Shown piece by piece: positions 53,065 to 61,873 of a stretch of DNA of 64,000 nucleotides (positions are counted from its first letter, which is position 1; every line of letters begins with the position of its first letter). The stretch lies in assembly GCF_020149935.1 (NCBI RefSeq), contig NZ_CP083757.1, forward strand, positions 1,240,001 to 1,304,000, in the 5' to 3' direction. A model generated the notes under the pieces. That model was not told the origin of the DNA, ran no database searches, and saw nothing but the letters and a program-made list of their open reading frames with translations. The stretch comes from Marinilongibacter aquaticus (GTDB lineage Bacteria; Bacteroidota; Bacteroidia; Cytophagales; Spirosomataceae). The position numbers were made by a program, and so were the translations under genes.

Positions 53065-54273
53065 TTATTTCGAAACGATCTTGATCTTCAAATAATCGAT
53101 TTTTTCGCTATCGGCAATCGCATCAATCCGGATCGGATCCACGCCCTTATTCTGCAACAAACGCTTCAAGTCAAACGCTCTTTTCAATGCCGTTTGGCTA
53201 CTTCCGTTCGCATCACCACCCTTAATCTGGATTTGAAAACGCGGATTTGAATTGAACTGTTCGATCAAAGAATCGATCAAAGGATTGTTTTCGTTCGCCA
53301 AATCCGTTGCTCCATTCGCAAAAGAAAGCGATTCCGCTCGAAACTCGTCTCCGTTCTTTAAATCGGCAGCCGCCAACAAACCTTTCAACGCCGTAATTGC
53401 AGGGTCTACTGTGGGCTCTTCAATCGCCGCGGTCATTGTGGTGTCGACCAAAGGTTCTTCCATCAACGCTTCGTCTACGATCGCCGTTTCTTTGCTTTGC
53501 TTCACGCCAAACCAAGCTTCTTTATTGATGTAGGCAAAATAACCCAAAGCTCCCAAAGCGGCCACAGCCAACACGATCAAAGTGGGTTTCACCCAATTGT
53601 TTGACCCTTCTTCTTCGTAATATTCACTTGCTTCTGCCTGCACCGTTTCTTCTACAGCCTCGTATTCTTCTTCTCTGCTTTTCTTTTCCTCGGCCCTTTT
53701 GGCGAAGGTCATTTTCATGTCCTTCAGCTCGTGCATACCCATGGCCGGGATCATCTTGTCGACCAAGCTAGCAGGTGCATTCTCAAAAAGAGGGTCGCGG
53801 TGCTCGCGAAGGAAATTCATCAAATCTTCCTTTTCAAGCTCTTCGCTGTTCAGTTTTTCACCCAAAAAATGGATCAAAAAACTATTCACAAAACCCGTGT
53901 AAACTGTGGTTTCCGATTTCCCGGTTCCGTAATTGCTTACGATCAAACTGATCAACTGGCTTCTGAATGAAGGGAAAATTTGGCTTAGTGTTTTCTCGCC
54001 TGTTTGCACAAAACTCTCCAGATCCTTTTCCGATTTCAAAAGCTCGTCAAAAGTTTTACTTTCGAAGTGTTTTGTGTTCAATTTCTCAATTTGACGCACC
54101 AACATCCCCGTGCTCATATCGCTGTTGGCACGGCGAATCAAGCCCGCCACCAGTGTATAAAAAATGGCGTGAATCCCACCTTTCGTATCTCCTAAATTCC
54201 TCTCTCCAAGCTTTTTAAGGTTTTCAATTCTCTCTTCGGTTAAAACCTCATCAAACTTTTGAAACAACGTCAT
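53065..54273 (-). CDS. DUF937-like protein with membrane helix and OmpA-like tail
   Basis: The protein has 402 residues and no signal peptide. Residues 1-180 are DUF937-like helices (LSQIFPSFRSQLISLIVSNYGTGKSETTVYTGFVNSFLIHFLGEKL). An acidic linker follows (EEKKSREEEYEAVEE), then one transmembrane helix (PTLIVLAVAALGALGYFAYI), then a periplasmic domain ending in an OmpA-like segment (IDSLIEQFNSNPRFQIQIKGG...LKRAFDLKRLLQNKGVDPIRI). The predicted topology puts DUF937 in the cytoplasm and the OmpA-like part outside. Role unknown; OmpA-like domains usually bind peptidoglycan. Confidence 0.72.
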   Translation of the reverse strand: MTLFQKFDEVLTEERIENLKKLGERNLGDTKGGIHAIFYTLVAGLIRRANSDMSTGMLVRQIEKLNTKHFESKTFDELLKSEKDLESFVQTGEKTLSQIFPSFRSQLISLIVSNYGTGKSETTVYTGFVNSFLIHFLGEKLNSEELEKEDLMNFLREHRDPLFENAPASLVDKMIPAMGMHELKDMKMTFAKRAEEKKSREEEYEAVEETVQAEASEYYEEEGSNNWVKPTLIVLAVAALGALGYFAYINKEAWFGVKQSKETAIVDEALMEEPLVDTTMTAAIEEPTVDPAITALKGLLAAADLKNGDEFRAESLSFANGATDLANENNPLIDSLIEQFNSNPRFQIQIKGGDANGSSQTALKRAFDLKRLLQNKGVDPIRIDAIADSEKIDYLKIKIVSK

Positions 54274-54380
54274 GTTCTACTTATCTTTAATCTAATTCAA
54301 TTTTCCATTGCAAATCAACGAAAAAAAGAATTATTTGCATGGCATAAACCTTAATAATTCAACCCTAACTTAAAATAATA

Positions 54381-56108
54381 ATGTCTGACTCTGGATATAA
54401 GAAAAGAAGAAGTCAAAACTGGTTCGGCAAAGAAGGAAAAGACGGTTTTATCTACCGCAGCTGGATGAAAAACCAGGGCACGCCTGCCCATCAATTCAAA
54501 GGAAAACCTGTTATTGGAATCTGCAACACTTGGTCCGAAGTCACCCCTTGCAACGCCCATTTCAGAGAGCTTGCCCAAAGCGTAAAAAACGGCGTTTACG
54601 AAGCTGGCGGATTTCCATTGGAGTTCCCTGTCATGTCTCTTGGCGAAACCCTAATTAGGCCTACAGCAATGCTTTACCGCAATTTGGCCTCGATGACTGT
54701 CGAAGAAAGCATTCGTGCCAATCCTTTCGACGCCGTGGTGCTGTTGACCGGTTGCGATAAAACAACACCCTCACTCATTATGGGTGCAGCAAGTGTAGAT
54801 TTACCCACAATTGTGGTGTCTGGCGGCCCCATGCTCAACGGGAAATTTAGAGGCCGCGAACTGGGTTCTGGCACAGATGTTTGGCGTTTTGATGCCGACA
54901 GAAAAGCAGGAAGAATGACCGAAGAAGAGATGGATGAAGCCGAAGCTTGCATGAGCCGAAGCATTGGTCATTGCAATACAATGGGTACAGCCTCTACCAT
55001 GGCCGTGATGGCCGAGTCACTGGGCTTGACATTGCCCGGTGTTTCGTCTATCCCCGCAGCCGATTCAAGAAAGAAAATGATGGCCCACATGACGGGCATG
55101 CGTATAGTGGAGATGGTTGAAGAAGAATTGAGTATTTCCAAAATTCTGACCAAACCCGCCTTCCTCAACGCCATAAAAGTGAACTCTGCCGTAGGCGGTT
55201 CAACCAATTTTATACTTCACCTTTTGGCCATTGCCAAACGCGTGGGCATTGATTTAACGTTGAATGATTTTGACGTACACGGATCAAAAATCCCTTTCTT
55301 ATTGAACTTAATGCCTTCAGGAAAATACCTGATGGAAGATTACTACTATGCAGGTGGCATTCAGGTGATTATGAAAGAATTGAGCGAACACCTCGATCGC
55401 AATGTGATCACCGTTAACGGCAAAAACCTTCATGAAAATTCGGCCAAAGCCCGCAATTGGAATACCGATGTGATTCGCCCGATTACTGATCCAATCTTGA
55501 AAGAAGGCGGAATCACCGTTGTACGGGGCAATTTGTGTACAGAAGGTGCGGTAATCAAAGTATCTGCAGCAACCCCTTCCCTTCTGAAGCACAAAGGACG
55601 TGCCGTGGTATTTGAAAACATCGAGGATTATCACGCCCGTGTAGACGATCCCGATTTGGATATTGACGAAACATGCGTGATGGTGTTGAAAAACGTGGGA
55701 CCAAAAGGATATCCAGGAATGCCCGAAGTGGGCAATATGGCCCTGCCAAAAAAGATACTCGAAAAAGGCATCGACGATATGGTGAGGATTTCTGATGGCC
55801 GCATGAGCGGAACGGCCTATGGCACCGTCTTCCTTCACGCTTCGCCCGAATCGGCCTTGGGAAGCCCTCTGGCCTTGGTACAAAACGGCGATATCATCGA
55901 ATGCGATGTACAAGCCAAGAAAATCCATCTGCATGTTTCGGATGAAGAACTGGCCGAGCGAAGAAAAAATTGGCAGCCTGAAGACCTCGGTTTTGACCGT
56001 GGGTACATCAAACTTTATATCGATACTGTAAACCAAGCACACGAAGGTGCAGACATGGACTTCCTTCCGGGCTGCTCTGGGCATGTAGTGAATAGAGAAT
56101 CGCACTAA
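54381..56108 (+). CDS. IlvD/Edd family dehydratase, aldonate (L-arabinonate/D-xylonate) type
   Basis: The protein has 575 residues. It opens with SQNWFGKEGKDGFIYRSWMKNQG, a pattern typical of sugar-acid dehydratases rather than IlvD. The cluster cysteines are Cys57 (SEVTPCNAH), Cys125 (TGCDKTTP) and Cys198 (GHCNTMGTAST), matching the spacing of the three [2Fe-2S] cysteines in Rhizobium L-arabinonate dehydratase (59, 127, 200, from memory), and Lys127 would be the carbamylated metal ligand. It removes water from an aldonate to give a 2-keto-3-deoxy acid. A role in branched-chain amino-acid synthesis is less likely. Confidence 0.85.
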   Translation: MSDSGYKKRRSQNWFGKEGKDGFIYRSWMKNQGTPAHQFKGKPVIGICNTWSEVTPCNAHFRELAQSVKNGVYEAGGFPLEFPVMSLGETLIRPTAMLYRNLASMTVEESIRANPFDAVVLLTGCDKTTPSLIMGAASVDLPTIVVSGGPMLNGKFRGRELGSGTDVWRFDADRKAGRMTEEEMDEAEACMSRSIGHCNTMGTASTMAVMAESLGLTLPGVSSIPAADSRKKMMAHMTGMRIVEMVEEELSISKILTKPAFLNAIKVNSAVGGSTNFILHLLAIAKRVGIDLTLNDFDVHGSKIPFLLNLMPSGKYLMEDYYYAGGIQVIMKELSEHLDRNVITVNGKNLHENSAKARNWNTDVIRPITDPILKEGGITVVRGNLCTEGAVIKVSAATPSLLKHKGRAVVFENIEDYHARVDDPDLDIDETCVMVLKNVGPKGYPGMPEVGNMALPKKILEKGIDDMVRISDGRMSGTAYGTVFLHASPESALGSPLALVQNGDIIECDVQAKKIHLHVSDEELAERRKNWQPEDLGFDRGYIKLYIDTVNQAHEGADMDFLPGCSGHVVNRESH

Positions 56109-56193
56109 AGTCTTGATTTAGAAGAGGATTTGGCCTTTTGGAGAATAATTTTTACATTCGCTCCAATCAAACCTTCTAACTACCTGACTGTAT

Positions 56194-57168
56194 ATGCAAT
56201 TCCGTACGGAAATTGAGCCGTTCGCCTACCCATTTAAGATAGAAGAACGAAATAAGATCCTGTGTATCGGCTCCTGTTTTTCGGATAAGATCGGAAACTA
56301 TTTGGTTGAAAACAAAATGGATTGCATGGCCAATCCGTATGGCCTAATTTTCAACCCCATTTCCGTGTTTCGTCTCCTTGGCCAAAGCTTGAGAGAGCAA
56401 AGGGTAATGGAGAATTACCTTACCGAAAACCAGGGTACATGGTACCACTATGATTTTCATTCCAAACATTCTGGAGCTGAGCCCGGCCAGCTGACAAACG
56501 ACCTGAATCAGTTGCATGCGGATGTGCGAAACTTTATCCGAAAATGCGACTATATTGTCATCACCTTGGGTACGGCTTTTGTGCACAGACTGAAAAACAA
56601 TCAACATATTGTAGCCAATTGCCATAAAAAGCCCGCCAGCCTTTTCCAGCGGGAATTGCTTACTCAGAAGGAAATCGGGATTCGTTTCAGGCAGTTTTAC
56701 GAAAAACTCAAACTGAGCAACCCGAAAGTGAAAATCATTTTCACCGTCAGCCCAGTACGGCATACCAAAGACGGATTGCAAGGAAACAGCCTGAGCAAAA
56801 GCATCTTGCGTATGGCCGCCCACTACTTCTGCATGGATTTTCGCGATGTTTTCTATTTTCCCAGCTACGAAATGCTCATCGATGACCTCCGCGATTACCG
56901 CTATTACGAGGCCGACATGATCCATGTCAATCAGAGTGGTCAAGAATACGTCATCAACAAATTCCAAGAAGCCGCCTTTTCCGACACCCTCAAGGCCTTT
57001 ATTGCCCAATGGCAACAACTGAGAAGCCAATTGAACCACAAAGCATTTCATCCTTCATCAGAACAGCACCAAGCATTTCTTAGAAAATTACTGGAACGCC
57101 TCGAAAATTTTGCCCAAAAGGTAGATGTAAGTAAAGAAAAGGAATGGGTAAAAGCTCAACTGCTTTGA
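56194..57168 (+). CDS. GSCFA domain protein
   Basis: The protein has 324 residues and no signal peptide. The name-giving GSCFSDKIGNYL motif is near residue 27, after FRTEIEPFAYPFKIEERNKILCI; further family features are NPYGLIFNPISV, VITLGTAFVHR, IFTVSPVRHTKDG and YEADMIHVNQSGQEYV. GSCFA proteins resemble SGNH hydrolases; the Ser of GSCFS and the His of DMIHVN would be the catalytic pair. The substrate is unknown. It is close to the Mrp gene (86 bases) but probably independent. Confidence 0.9.
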   Translation: MQFRTEIEPFAYPFKIEERNKILCIGSCFSDKIGNYLVENKMDCMANPYGLIFNPISVFRLLGQSLREQRVMENYLTENQGTWYHYDFHSKHSGAEPGQLTNDLNQLHADVRNFIRKCDYIVITLGTAFVHRLKNNQHIVANCHKKPASLFQRELLTQKEIGIRFRQFYEKLKLSNPKVKIIFTVSPVRHTKDGLQGNSLSKSILRMAAHYFCMDFRDVFYFPSYEMLIDDLRDYRYYEADMIHVNQSGQEYVINKFQEAAFSDTLKAFIAQWQQLRSQLNHKAFHPSSEQHQAFLRKLLERLENFAQKVDVSKEKEWVKAQLL

Positions 57169-57254
57169 GCAGCAGCATTTTAAGTACAAACCAAACTTTA
57201 TCCGTGTACTTTCTGTTTTTGGGTTGAATCAATTTCTGACTAAAAATAAATTTT

Positions 57255-58346
57255 GTGGCAAGTAAAGACGACTTGATAAAAGCATTGAGCCGTGTAGAAG
57301 AGCCTGATCTGAAACAAGATTTGATCAGCTTGAACATGGTGAAAGACATTGCAATTGACGGCAAGAAAATAGAGTTTACGGTAGTTCTGACCACCCCAGC
57401 CTGCCCTTTGAAAGAAGTAATTAAAAACCGCTGCATTGAGGCAATCGAAGCGGAAATAGGCACGGGGTATGAAATTGACATCAAGATGTCGGCCGAAGTC
57501 ACCTCGATTCGCAACAACGCACCCCAACTTCCTGGCGTAAAAAACATTGTAGCCATTTCTTCGGGCAAAGGTGGCGTAGGCAAATCTACTGTAACCGCCA
57601 ATTTGGCTTTGGCACTTAAAAAGGCCGGGGCGAAAGTAGGTATTTTGGATGCCGACATTTTTGGACCGTCGATTCCGATCATGTTCGGTGCGGAAGATGT
57701 GCAGCCACTTATCTCGCCGAAAGACGGGAAAAACATGATCCATCCGGTCAATCAATTCGGTATAAAAATGATTTCGATCGGTTTTCTTACTCCGGCAGAC
57801 AATGCTGTAGTTTGGCGAGGCCCGATGGCCAGTCAGGCTTTGAGACAGTTTTTTGGCGATGTCGATTGGGGTGAATTGGATTACTTGCTGATCGACCTGC
57901 CACCGGGTACCAGCGACATTCACCTGTCTTTGGTGCAAACCGTTCCTGTTACTGGGGCCGTCATCGTCACTACGCCGCAAAAAGTGGCATTGGCCGATGC
58001 GAGCAAAGGTTTGTCGATGTTCAAACAACCACAAATCAATGTGCCGATTTTAGGAATCGTTGAGAATATGTCCTATTTTACTCCTGAAGAATTGCCAGAC
58101 AACAAGTATTACCTCTTTGGCAAAGACGGAGGCAAAGAATTGGCCAAAAAGTACGACGTACCTGTATTGGGAGAAATCCCGATTGTGCAAGGAATCCGTG
58201 AAGGTGGGGACATGGGTCGCCCATTGGCGATGGACGATGAAAATCCGACAGCCCAAGCTTTCAGAGAAACGGCCGAAAAGCTGGCTCAACAGTTGGCCAT
58301 TCGGAATGCACAAAAACCGAATACAGAACGAGTACAGGTGTCATAA
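57255..58346 (+). CDS. Mrp/ApbC family P-loop ATPase, Fe-S carrier-like
   Basis: The protein has 363 residues and starts with GTG. N-terminal MIP18/DUF59 domain (residues 1-90; TTPACPLKEVI), then the ParA-like ATPase with SSGKGGVGKST, GILDADIFGPSIP, and DYLLIDLPPGTSDIHL. Mrp proteins usually carry a CxxC near the C-terminus that holds an Fe-S cluster at the dimer interface; here the corresponding segment is NMSYFTPEELPDNKYYLFG and lacks both cysteines. The only cysteines are in the N-terminal domain. It precedes the NifU-like gene (56 bases), which suggests a joint role in Fe-S assembly. Confidence 0.92.
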   Translation: MASKDDLIKALSRVEEPDLKQDLISLNMVKDIAIDGKKIEFTVVLTTPACPLKEVIKNRCIEAIEAEIGTGYEIDIKMSAEVTSIRNNAPQLPGVKNIVAISSGKGGVGKSTVTANLALALKKAGAKVGILDADIFGPSIPIMFGAEDVQPLISPKDGKNMIHPVNQFGIKMISIGFLTPADNAVVWRGPMASQALRQFFGDVDWGELDYLLIDLPPGTSDIHLSLVQTVPVTGAVIVTTPQKVALADASKGLSMFKQPQINVPILGIVENMSYFTPEELPDNKYYLFGKDGGKELAKKYDVPVLGEIPIVQGIREGGDMGRPLAMDDENPTAQAFRETAEKLAQQLAIRNAQKPNTERVQVS

Positions 58347-58371
58347 ATTAGGTTTTTAAAGGAGTTCAAAT

Positions 58372-58379
58372 TAATTTTG
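58372..58379 (+). promoter_or_regulatory. -7 promoter element of the nifU-like gene
   Basis: TAATTTTG matches TAnnTTTG and lies 23 bases before the ATG at 58403, between mrp and the nifU-like gene. No clear -33. Confidence 0.42.
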
Positions 58380-58402
58380 TACAACATCTGAATATTATTG
58401 TT

Positions 58403-58648
58403 ATGAGTTCTTTAATCGAACGAGTAGAAGCAGCATTGGACAATGTGAGGCCCTACCTCGAGGCCGACGGCGGCAACGTGAATGTGGTCGACATTACCGA
58501 TGGTGTGGTGAAGCTTGAATTGATAGGAGCTTGCGGAAGCTGTCCCATGTCGAGCATGACCTTTAAAGCTGGGCTTGAAGAGTCGATTTTAAAGGCTGTA
58601 CCCGAAATTACACGTGTTGAAGCACTAAACCTCACGGTTTCGGAGTAG
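58403..58648 (+). CDS. NifU C-terminal domain (Nfu-type) Fe-S scaffold
   Basis: The protein has 81 residues and consists only of the Nfu domain: RPYLEADGGNVNVVDITDGVVKLELIGACGSCPMSSMTFK, with the CxxC in ACGSCP that binds an Fe-S cluster. It is a carrier for cluster delivery. It has its own promoter candidate but sits beside the Mrp ATPase. A good terminator follows. Confidence 0.94.
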   Translation: MSSLIERVEAALDNVRPYLEADGGNVNVVDITDGVVKLELIGACGSCPMSSMTFKAGLEESILKAVPEITRVEALNLTVSE

Positions 58649-58679
58649 GTGAGGCCCCAAGCTACTTGAATAAATAATG

Positions 58680-58709
58680 AAGCCACTCGTGAATCGGGTT
58701 GGCTTTTTT
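58680..58709 (+). terminator. Terminator after the nifU-like gene
   Basis: AAGCCA + CTCG (58680-58689) pairs with CGGG + TGGCTT (58695-58705), with one bulged T and the loop TGAAT, followed by a T run to 58709. Confidence 0.72.
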
Positions 58710-58766
58710 ATTTAAATTGCACGTTACTTTTACGTGTTTCCTGTTTTACATTACGCCCTTTGCCTC

Positions 58767-60539
58767 ATGAGCACAAAATTAAAAATTGGAATTTTCTTTG
58801 GTGGCCCGTCTCGCGAACGTGAAATCTCGTTTCGTGGTGGGAAAACGGCCTATATTCATCTCGATAAAACGCTTTTCGAGCCCGTTTTGATTTTTGTGGA
58901 CAGCCTCGGGCATTTCATAGAAGTAGGGCCCGAAATATTTGAAAACGAGTCGATTAGAGAGGTATACCCTTCCAAAAACCTCAACAGCGGATACCGACTT
59001 TATATCGAGTCTTTGGGCGAACTGAACGACACCCAACTCTATAAACTCATATACAAAATAGGCAAGCAGCTAAAACCCGAAAAGCTGCTCGAGATTATCG
59101 ATATCGCCTTTCCAGTAATGCATGGCCCTTATGCCGAAGACGGCAGTATTCAGGGGCTATTCGATTGGTACGGCATTCCTTATGTGGGTCCCAATTTACT
59201 CGCTTCTGCCATTGGCATCCACAAGCCTTTCCAAAATGAACTGCTGAAAAAGGCCGTTGGACAGGAAAAGAAAAGCCGAATTGTGAGCAAAAAAGAATGG
59301 GATACCGCCGACCGTTCAAGCTTGTTCAGCAATCTGACAAAAGAAATCGGTTTTCCCTTGGTGGTCAAAGCTCCGCATCAAGGCTCTTCGATTGGCGTGG
59401 GCATTGTGCAAAAGAGAAGCTTGGAGGATTTCAGCAAGAAAATGAGCCAATGCTTCTTTGAACACGTACTCTTGGCAAAAGACTGGCAGAAGCTCAGCAA
59501 AAGACAGAAAAAAAATCAACTCGATAAAATACTCGACTTGTCGGAAGGCATCGGTTTCCCTTTAATCCTGAACAATGAAATCGTTTATCATCCGAAAGCT
59601 CTAATGGCCAAACTCGATACGCATTTCCTAAGCGAAGAATCGGCCATATTGGCTTCGGCACAAGCTGAAGATTTCGTTTTGATCGAAGAGTTTATCGAAG
59701 GAAAGGAATTTTCTATGGGCATTATCCAAGATGAAAATTTTAAAATCTTCGCCCTTCCACCTACCGAAATACACAGCGACAGCGAAAGTTTCGATTTCAA
59801 ATCGAAATACCAAACCAATACGACCAAAAAGCGAATCCCGATTGATACGAGCATAGAAAACCTACAAAAAATAGAAGAAATGGGTATTCGGGCTTACCGC
59901 GATTTAGGCATGAATGTCATTTGCCGGATCGATGGTTTCCTGAAAGAAAACGATGAGGTGATTTTTCATGATCCAAACACACTACCGGGGATGTCGCCCA
60001 CCAGTCTTATTTTCAAGCAAATGGCCGAAGTTGGACTGAACATTACGCAGTCCATCAGTTATTTTGTGCGGCAATCCATCGCACAACGTATTCGAGAAGG
60101 CAAAAACCATTTCAAGCTGAAGCAATTGCTCGAGCGAATGAATTCCGATTTCGAAAATGCCAGATTCAAAGACAAGAAAGCCGTAGCCGTTGTTTTCGGT
60201 GAAAACGAAACCGAATACGCTTTGGCACAGAGCCAATACAATGCCCTCTCTGCCACAGAAGCATATACACCCACCTGCATTTGTGCGGCCAAAAATGGCA
60301 ACTTCTACGTCATTCCCGTAAACCTCATGTACAAGGCCAATATTCAAGACTTTGGCAAGGCAATCAGTGCGGGCATACATCCGTTTGTGAAAAGCCTGAT
60401 CGACAAAACCAGCGATATTCGTTCGTTCTATGCTGGCGGCGTGAATTTCGAAGTTAGGCGAATCGAAAAAGGGCAGCTCGAATTGCAATACGATTACATT
60501 TATTGGGCTTCTTCACAAGAAATGAACGCAAGCAAATAA
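58767..60539 (+). CDS. Large D-alanine-D-alanine ligase-like ATP-grasp protein
   Basis: I use the ATG at 58767 (590 residues, MSTKLKIGIFFGGPSREREISF). The start and core resemble Ddl: FGGPSREREISFRGG, GPYAEDGSIQGLFDWYGIPYVG, FPLVVKAPHQGSSIGVGIV and RIDGFLKEND..FHDPNTLPGMSPTSL. The metal-binding ExN of Ddl is DPN here. Against the usual 300-370 residues there is an insertion of about 90 residues after the ATP-binding HQGSSIGVG segment and a C-terminal extension of roughly 150. The extra parts are not familiar to me. A second, normal Ddl may exist elsewhere. It starts a tight run with RNase H, trmN6 and the GT2 gene. Confidence 0.75.
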   Translation: MSTKLKIGIFFGGPSREREISFRGGKTAYIHLDKTLFEPVLIFVDSLGHFIEVGPEIFENESIREVYPSKNLNSGYRLYIESLGELNDTQLYKLIYKIGKQLKPEKLLEIIDIAFPVMHGPYAEDGSIQGLFDWYGIPYVGPNLLASAIGIHKPFQNELLKKAVGQEKKSRIVSKKEWDTADRSSLFSNLTKEIGFPLVVKAPHQGSSIGVGIVQKRSLEDFSKKMSQCFFEHVLLAKDWQKLSKRQKKNQLDKILDLSEGIGFPLILNNEIVYHPKALMAKLDTHFLSEESAILASAQAEDFVLIEEFIEGKEFSMGIIQDENFKIFALPPTEIHSDSESFDFKSKYQTNTTKKRIPIDTSIENLQKIEEMGIRAYRDLGMNVICRIDGFLKENDEVIFHDPNTLPGMSPTSLIFKQMAEVGLNITQSISYFVRQSIAQRIREGKNHFKLKQLLERMNSDFENARFKDKKAVAVVFGENETEYALAQSQYNALSATEAYTPTCICAAKNGNFYVIPVNLMYKANIQDFGKAISAGIHPFVKSLIDKTSDIRSFYAGGVNFEVRRIEKGQLELQYDYIYWASSQEMNASK

Positions 60540-61160
60540 ATGCCAAAAAAGAAATTTTACGTGGTTTGGGACGGCCATCAGAAAGGAATTTTTGATTCTT
60601 GGGCCAAATGTAAAAAGCAAATCGACGGCTATCACGGAGCGAAATACAAATCATTTGAAAGCGAAACAGAGGCTATTGATGCATTTGCGGGCAATTATTT
60701 CCAACACATTGGCAAAAAAAAGGAGAAGGCCAAGCCCAATCCAAAAGCTCCACCGCCCATAAAACAAAGCATTGTAGTAGACGCGGCTTGGAATACCCGC
60801 ACCGGCGATATGGAATATCAGGGTTTTGATTTCCGAAATGGGAAATTGCTGTTCAAAAAAGGCCCCTTCCCCGACGGCACAAACAATGTCGGTGAATTTT
60901 TGGCCATTGTGCACGCTTTGGCACTTCTGCAAAAACACAAACTCAATTTGCCGATCTACAGCGATTCGAAAACGGCCATGAGCTGGGTTCGAAAGAAAAA
61001 AGCCAACACCAAATTAGAAAAAACCGCCCGAAACCAAGAGCTTTTCGATTTGATGGACCGAGCAGAAGAATGGTTGAAAACGAACAAATATGACAATGCA
61101 ATTCTCAAATGGGACACGAAAAACTGGGGTGAAAATCCCGCTGATTTCGGAAGAAAATAA
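60540..61160 (+). CDS. rnhA: Ribonuclease H with N-terminal viroplasmin-type domain
   Basis: The protein has 206 residues. Residues 1-50 are the RNase H1 N-terminal hybrid-binding domain (FYVVWDGHQKGIFDSWAKCKKQIDGYHGAKYKSF). The catalytic RNase H fold follows, with the acidic residues in VVDAAWNTRTGDMEYQG, VGEFLAIVHAL, YSDSKTAMSWV and NPADFGRK. It removes RNA from RNA-DNA hybrids. Its start directly follows the ATP-grasp stop codon and it overlaps the next start by one base, indicating an operon. Confidence 0.93.
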   Translation: MPKKKFYVVWDGHQKGIFDSWAKCKKQIDGYHGAKYKSFESETEAIDAFAGNYFQHIGKKKEKAKPNPKAPPPIKQSIVVDAAWNTRTGDMEYQGFDFRNGKLLFKKGPFPDGTNNVGEFLAIVHALALLQKHKLNLPIYSDSKTAMSWVRKKKANTKLEKTARNQELFDLMDRAEEWLKTNKYDNAILKWDTKNWGENPADFGRK

Positions 61161-61852
61161 TGTTCAAATTCAAGCAATTTACAATAGATCAAGACCGCTG
61201 TGCCATGAAAATATGCACAGATGCTTGCCTATTGGGAGCCTACACCGCCATAGAAAAAGGTGAAAAAATTCTGGACATTGGTACCGGAACCGGACTTTTA
61301 AGTTTGATGCTGGCTCAAAAAGACGACGTCTCTATCGATGCCGTAGAAGCGGAAGAAAATGCCGCTCAGCAAGCCAGAGAAAATGTATTGCACAGTGCAT
61401 TCGCCAAACAAATCGAAGTACATGCCCATGCGATTCAAGCTTTCGCAAAAACGGATTACGACCTGATTATAAGCAATCCTCCTTTTTATTTTGGGCAACT
61501 CAAATCGCATGACGAAAGAAAAAACTTGGCCAAACACAGTTTGGGTCTCGCCCCTGCCGAATTGGCCGTCATTATCGACAAAAAACTAAAACCCGCCGGG
61601 CGGGCAAGCATTCTGCTTCCCGAAAATGAAATGAATATCTTCGTCGACACGATGGCACAATTGGGCTTTTTCCCTCACGACGACCTTCAAGTTGCCCACA
61701 ATCCCGAAAAGCCTGTGTTTCGGAGAATCTGCCTGTTTTCGAGATCAAAAGCTGTTTTGAAAAGGCGTAGATTGAACATTTACGATTCAGACAATTCGAC
61801 TTACAGCAGCGAATTTCGCTCCTATTTAGAGCCGTACTACATTATTTTTTAA
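61160..61852 (+). CDS. trmN6: tRNA1(Val) (adenine37-N6)-methyltransferase
   Basis: The protein has 230 residues. SAM binding is ILDIGTGTGLLSLMLAQ, and the N6-adenine methyltransferase motif is ISNPPFYFGQL (NPPF). DACLLGAY and the N-terminal KQFTIDQDRCAMKICTD are typical of the TrmN6/YfiC family, which modifies A37 of tRNA-Val. It starts inside the stop codon of RNase H. Confidence 0.92.
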   Translation: MFKFKQFTIDQDRCAMKICTDACLLGAYTAIEKGEKILDIGTGTGLLSLMLAQKDDVSIDAVEAEENAAQQARENVLHSAFAKQIEVHAHAIQAFAKTDYDLIISNPPFYFGQLKSHDERKNLAKHSLGLAPAELAVIIDKKLKPAGRASILLPENEMNIFVDTMAQLGFFPHDDLQVAHNPEKPVFRRICLFSRSKAVLKRRRLNIYDSDNSTYSSEFRSYLEPYYIIF

Positions 61853-61873
61853 TTTAGGCTTTTAATTCAACAC

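Noticed and set aside
54305-54334. GCAAAT ... ATTTGC repeat upstream of the IlvD/Edd gene
   Set aside because: The arms are six bases and the spacing about 20 bases; such matches are frequent by chance in AT-rich DNA.
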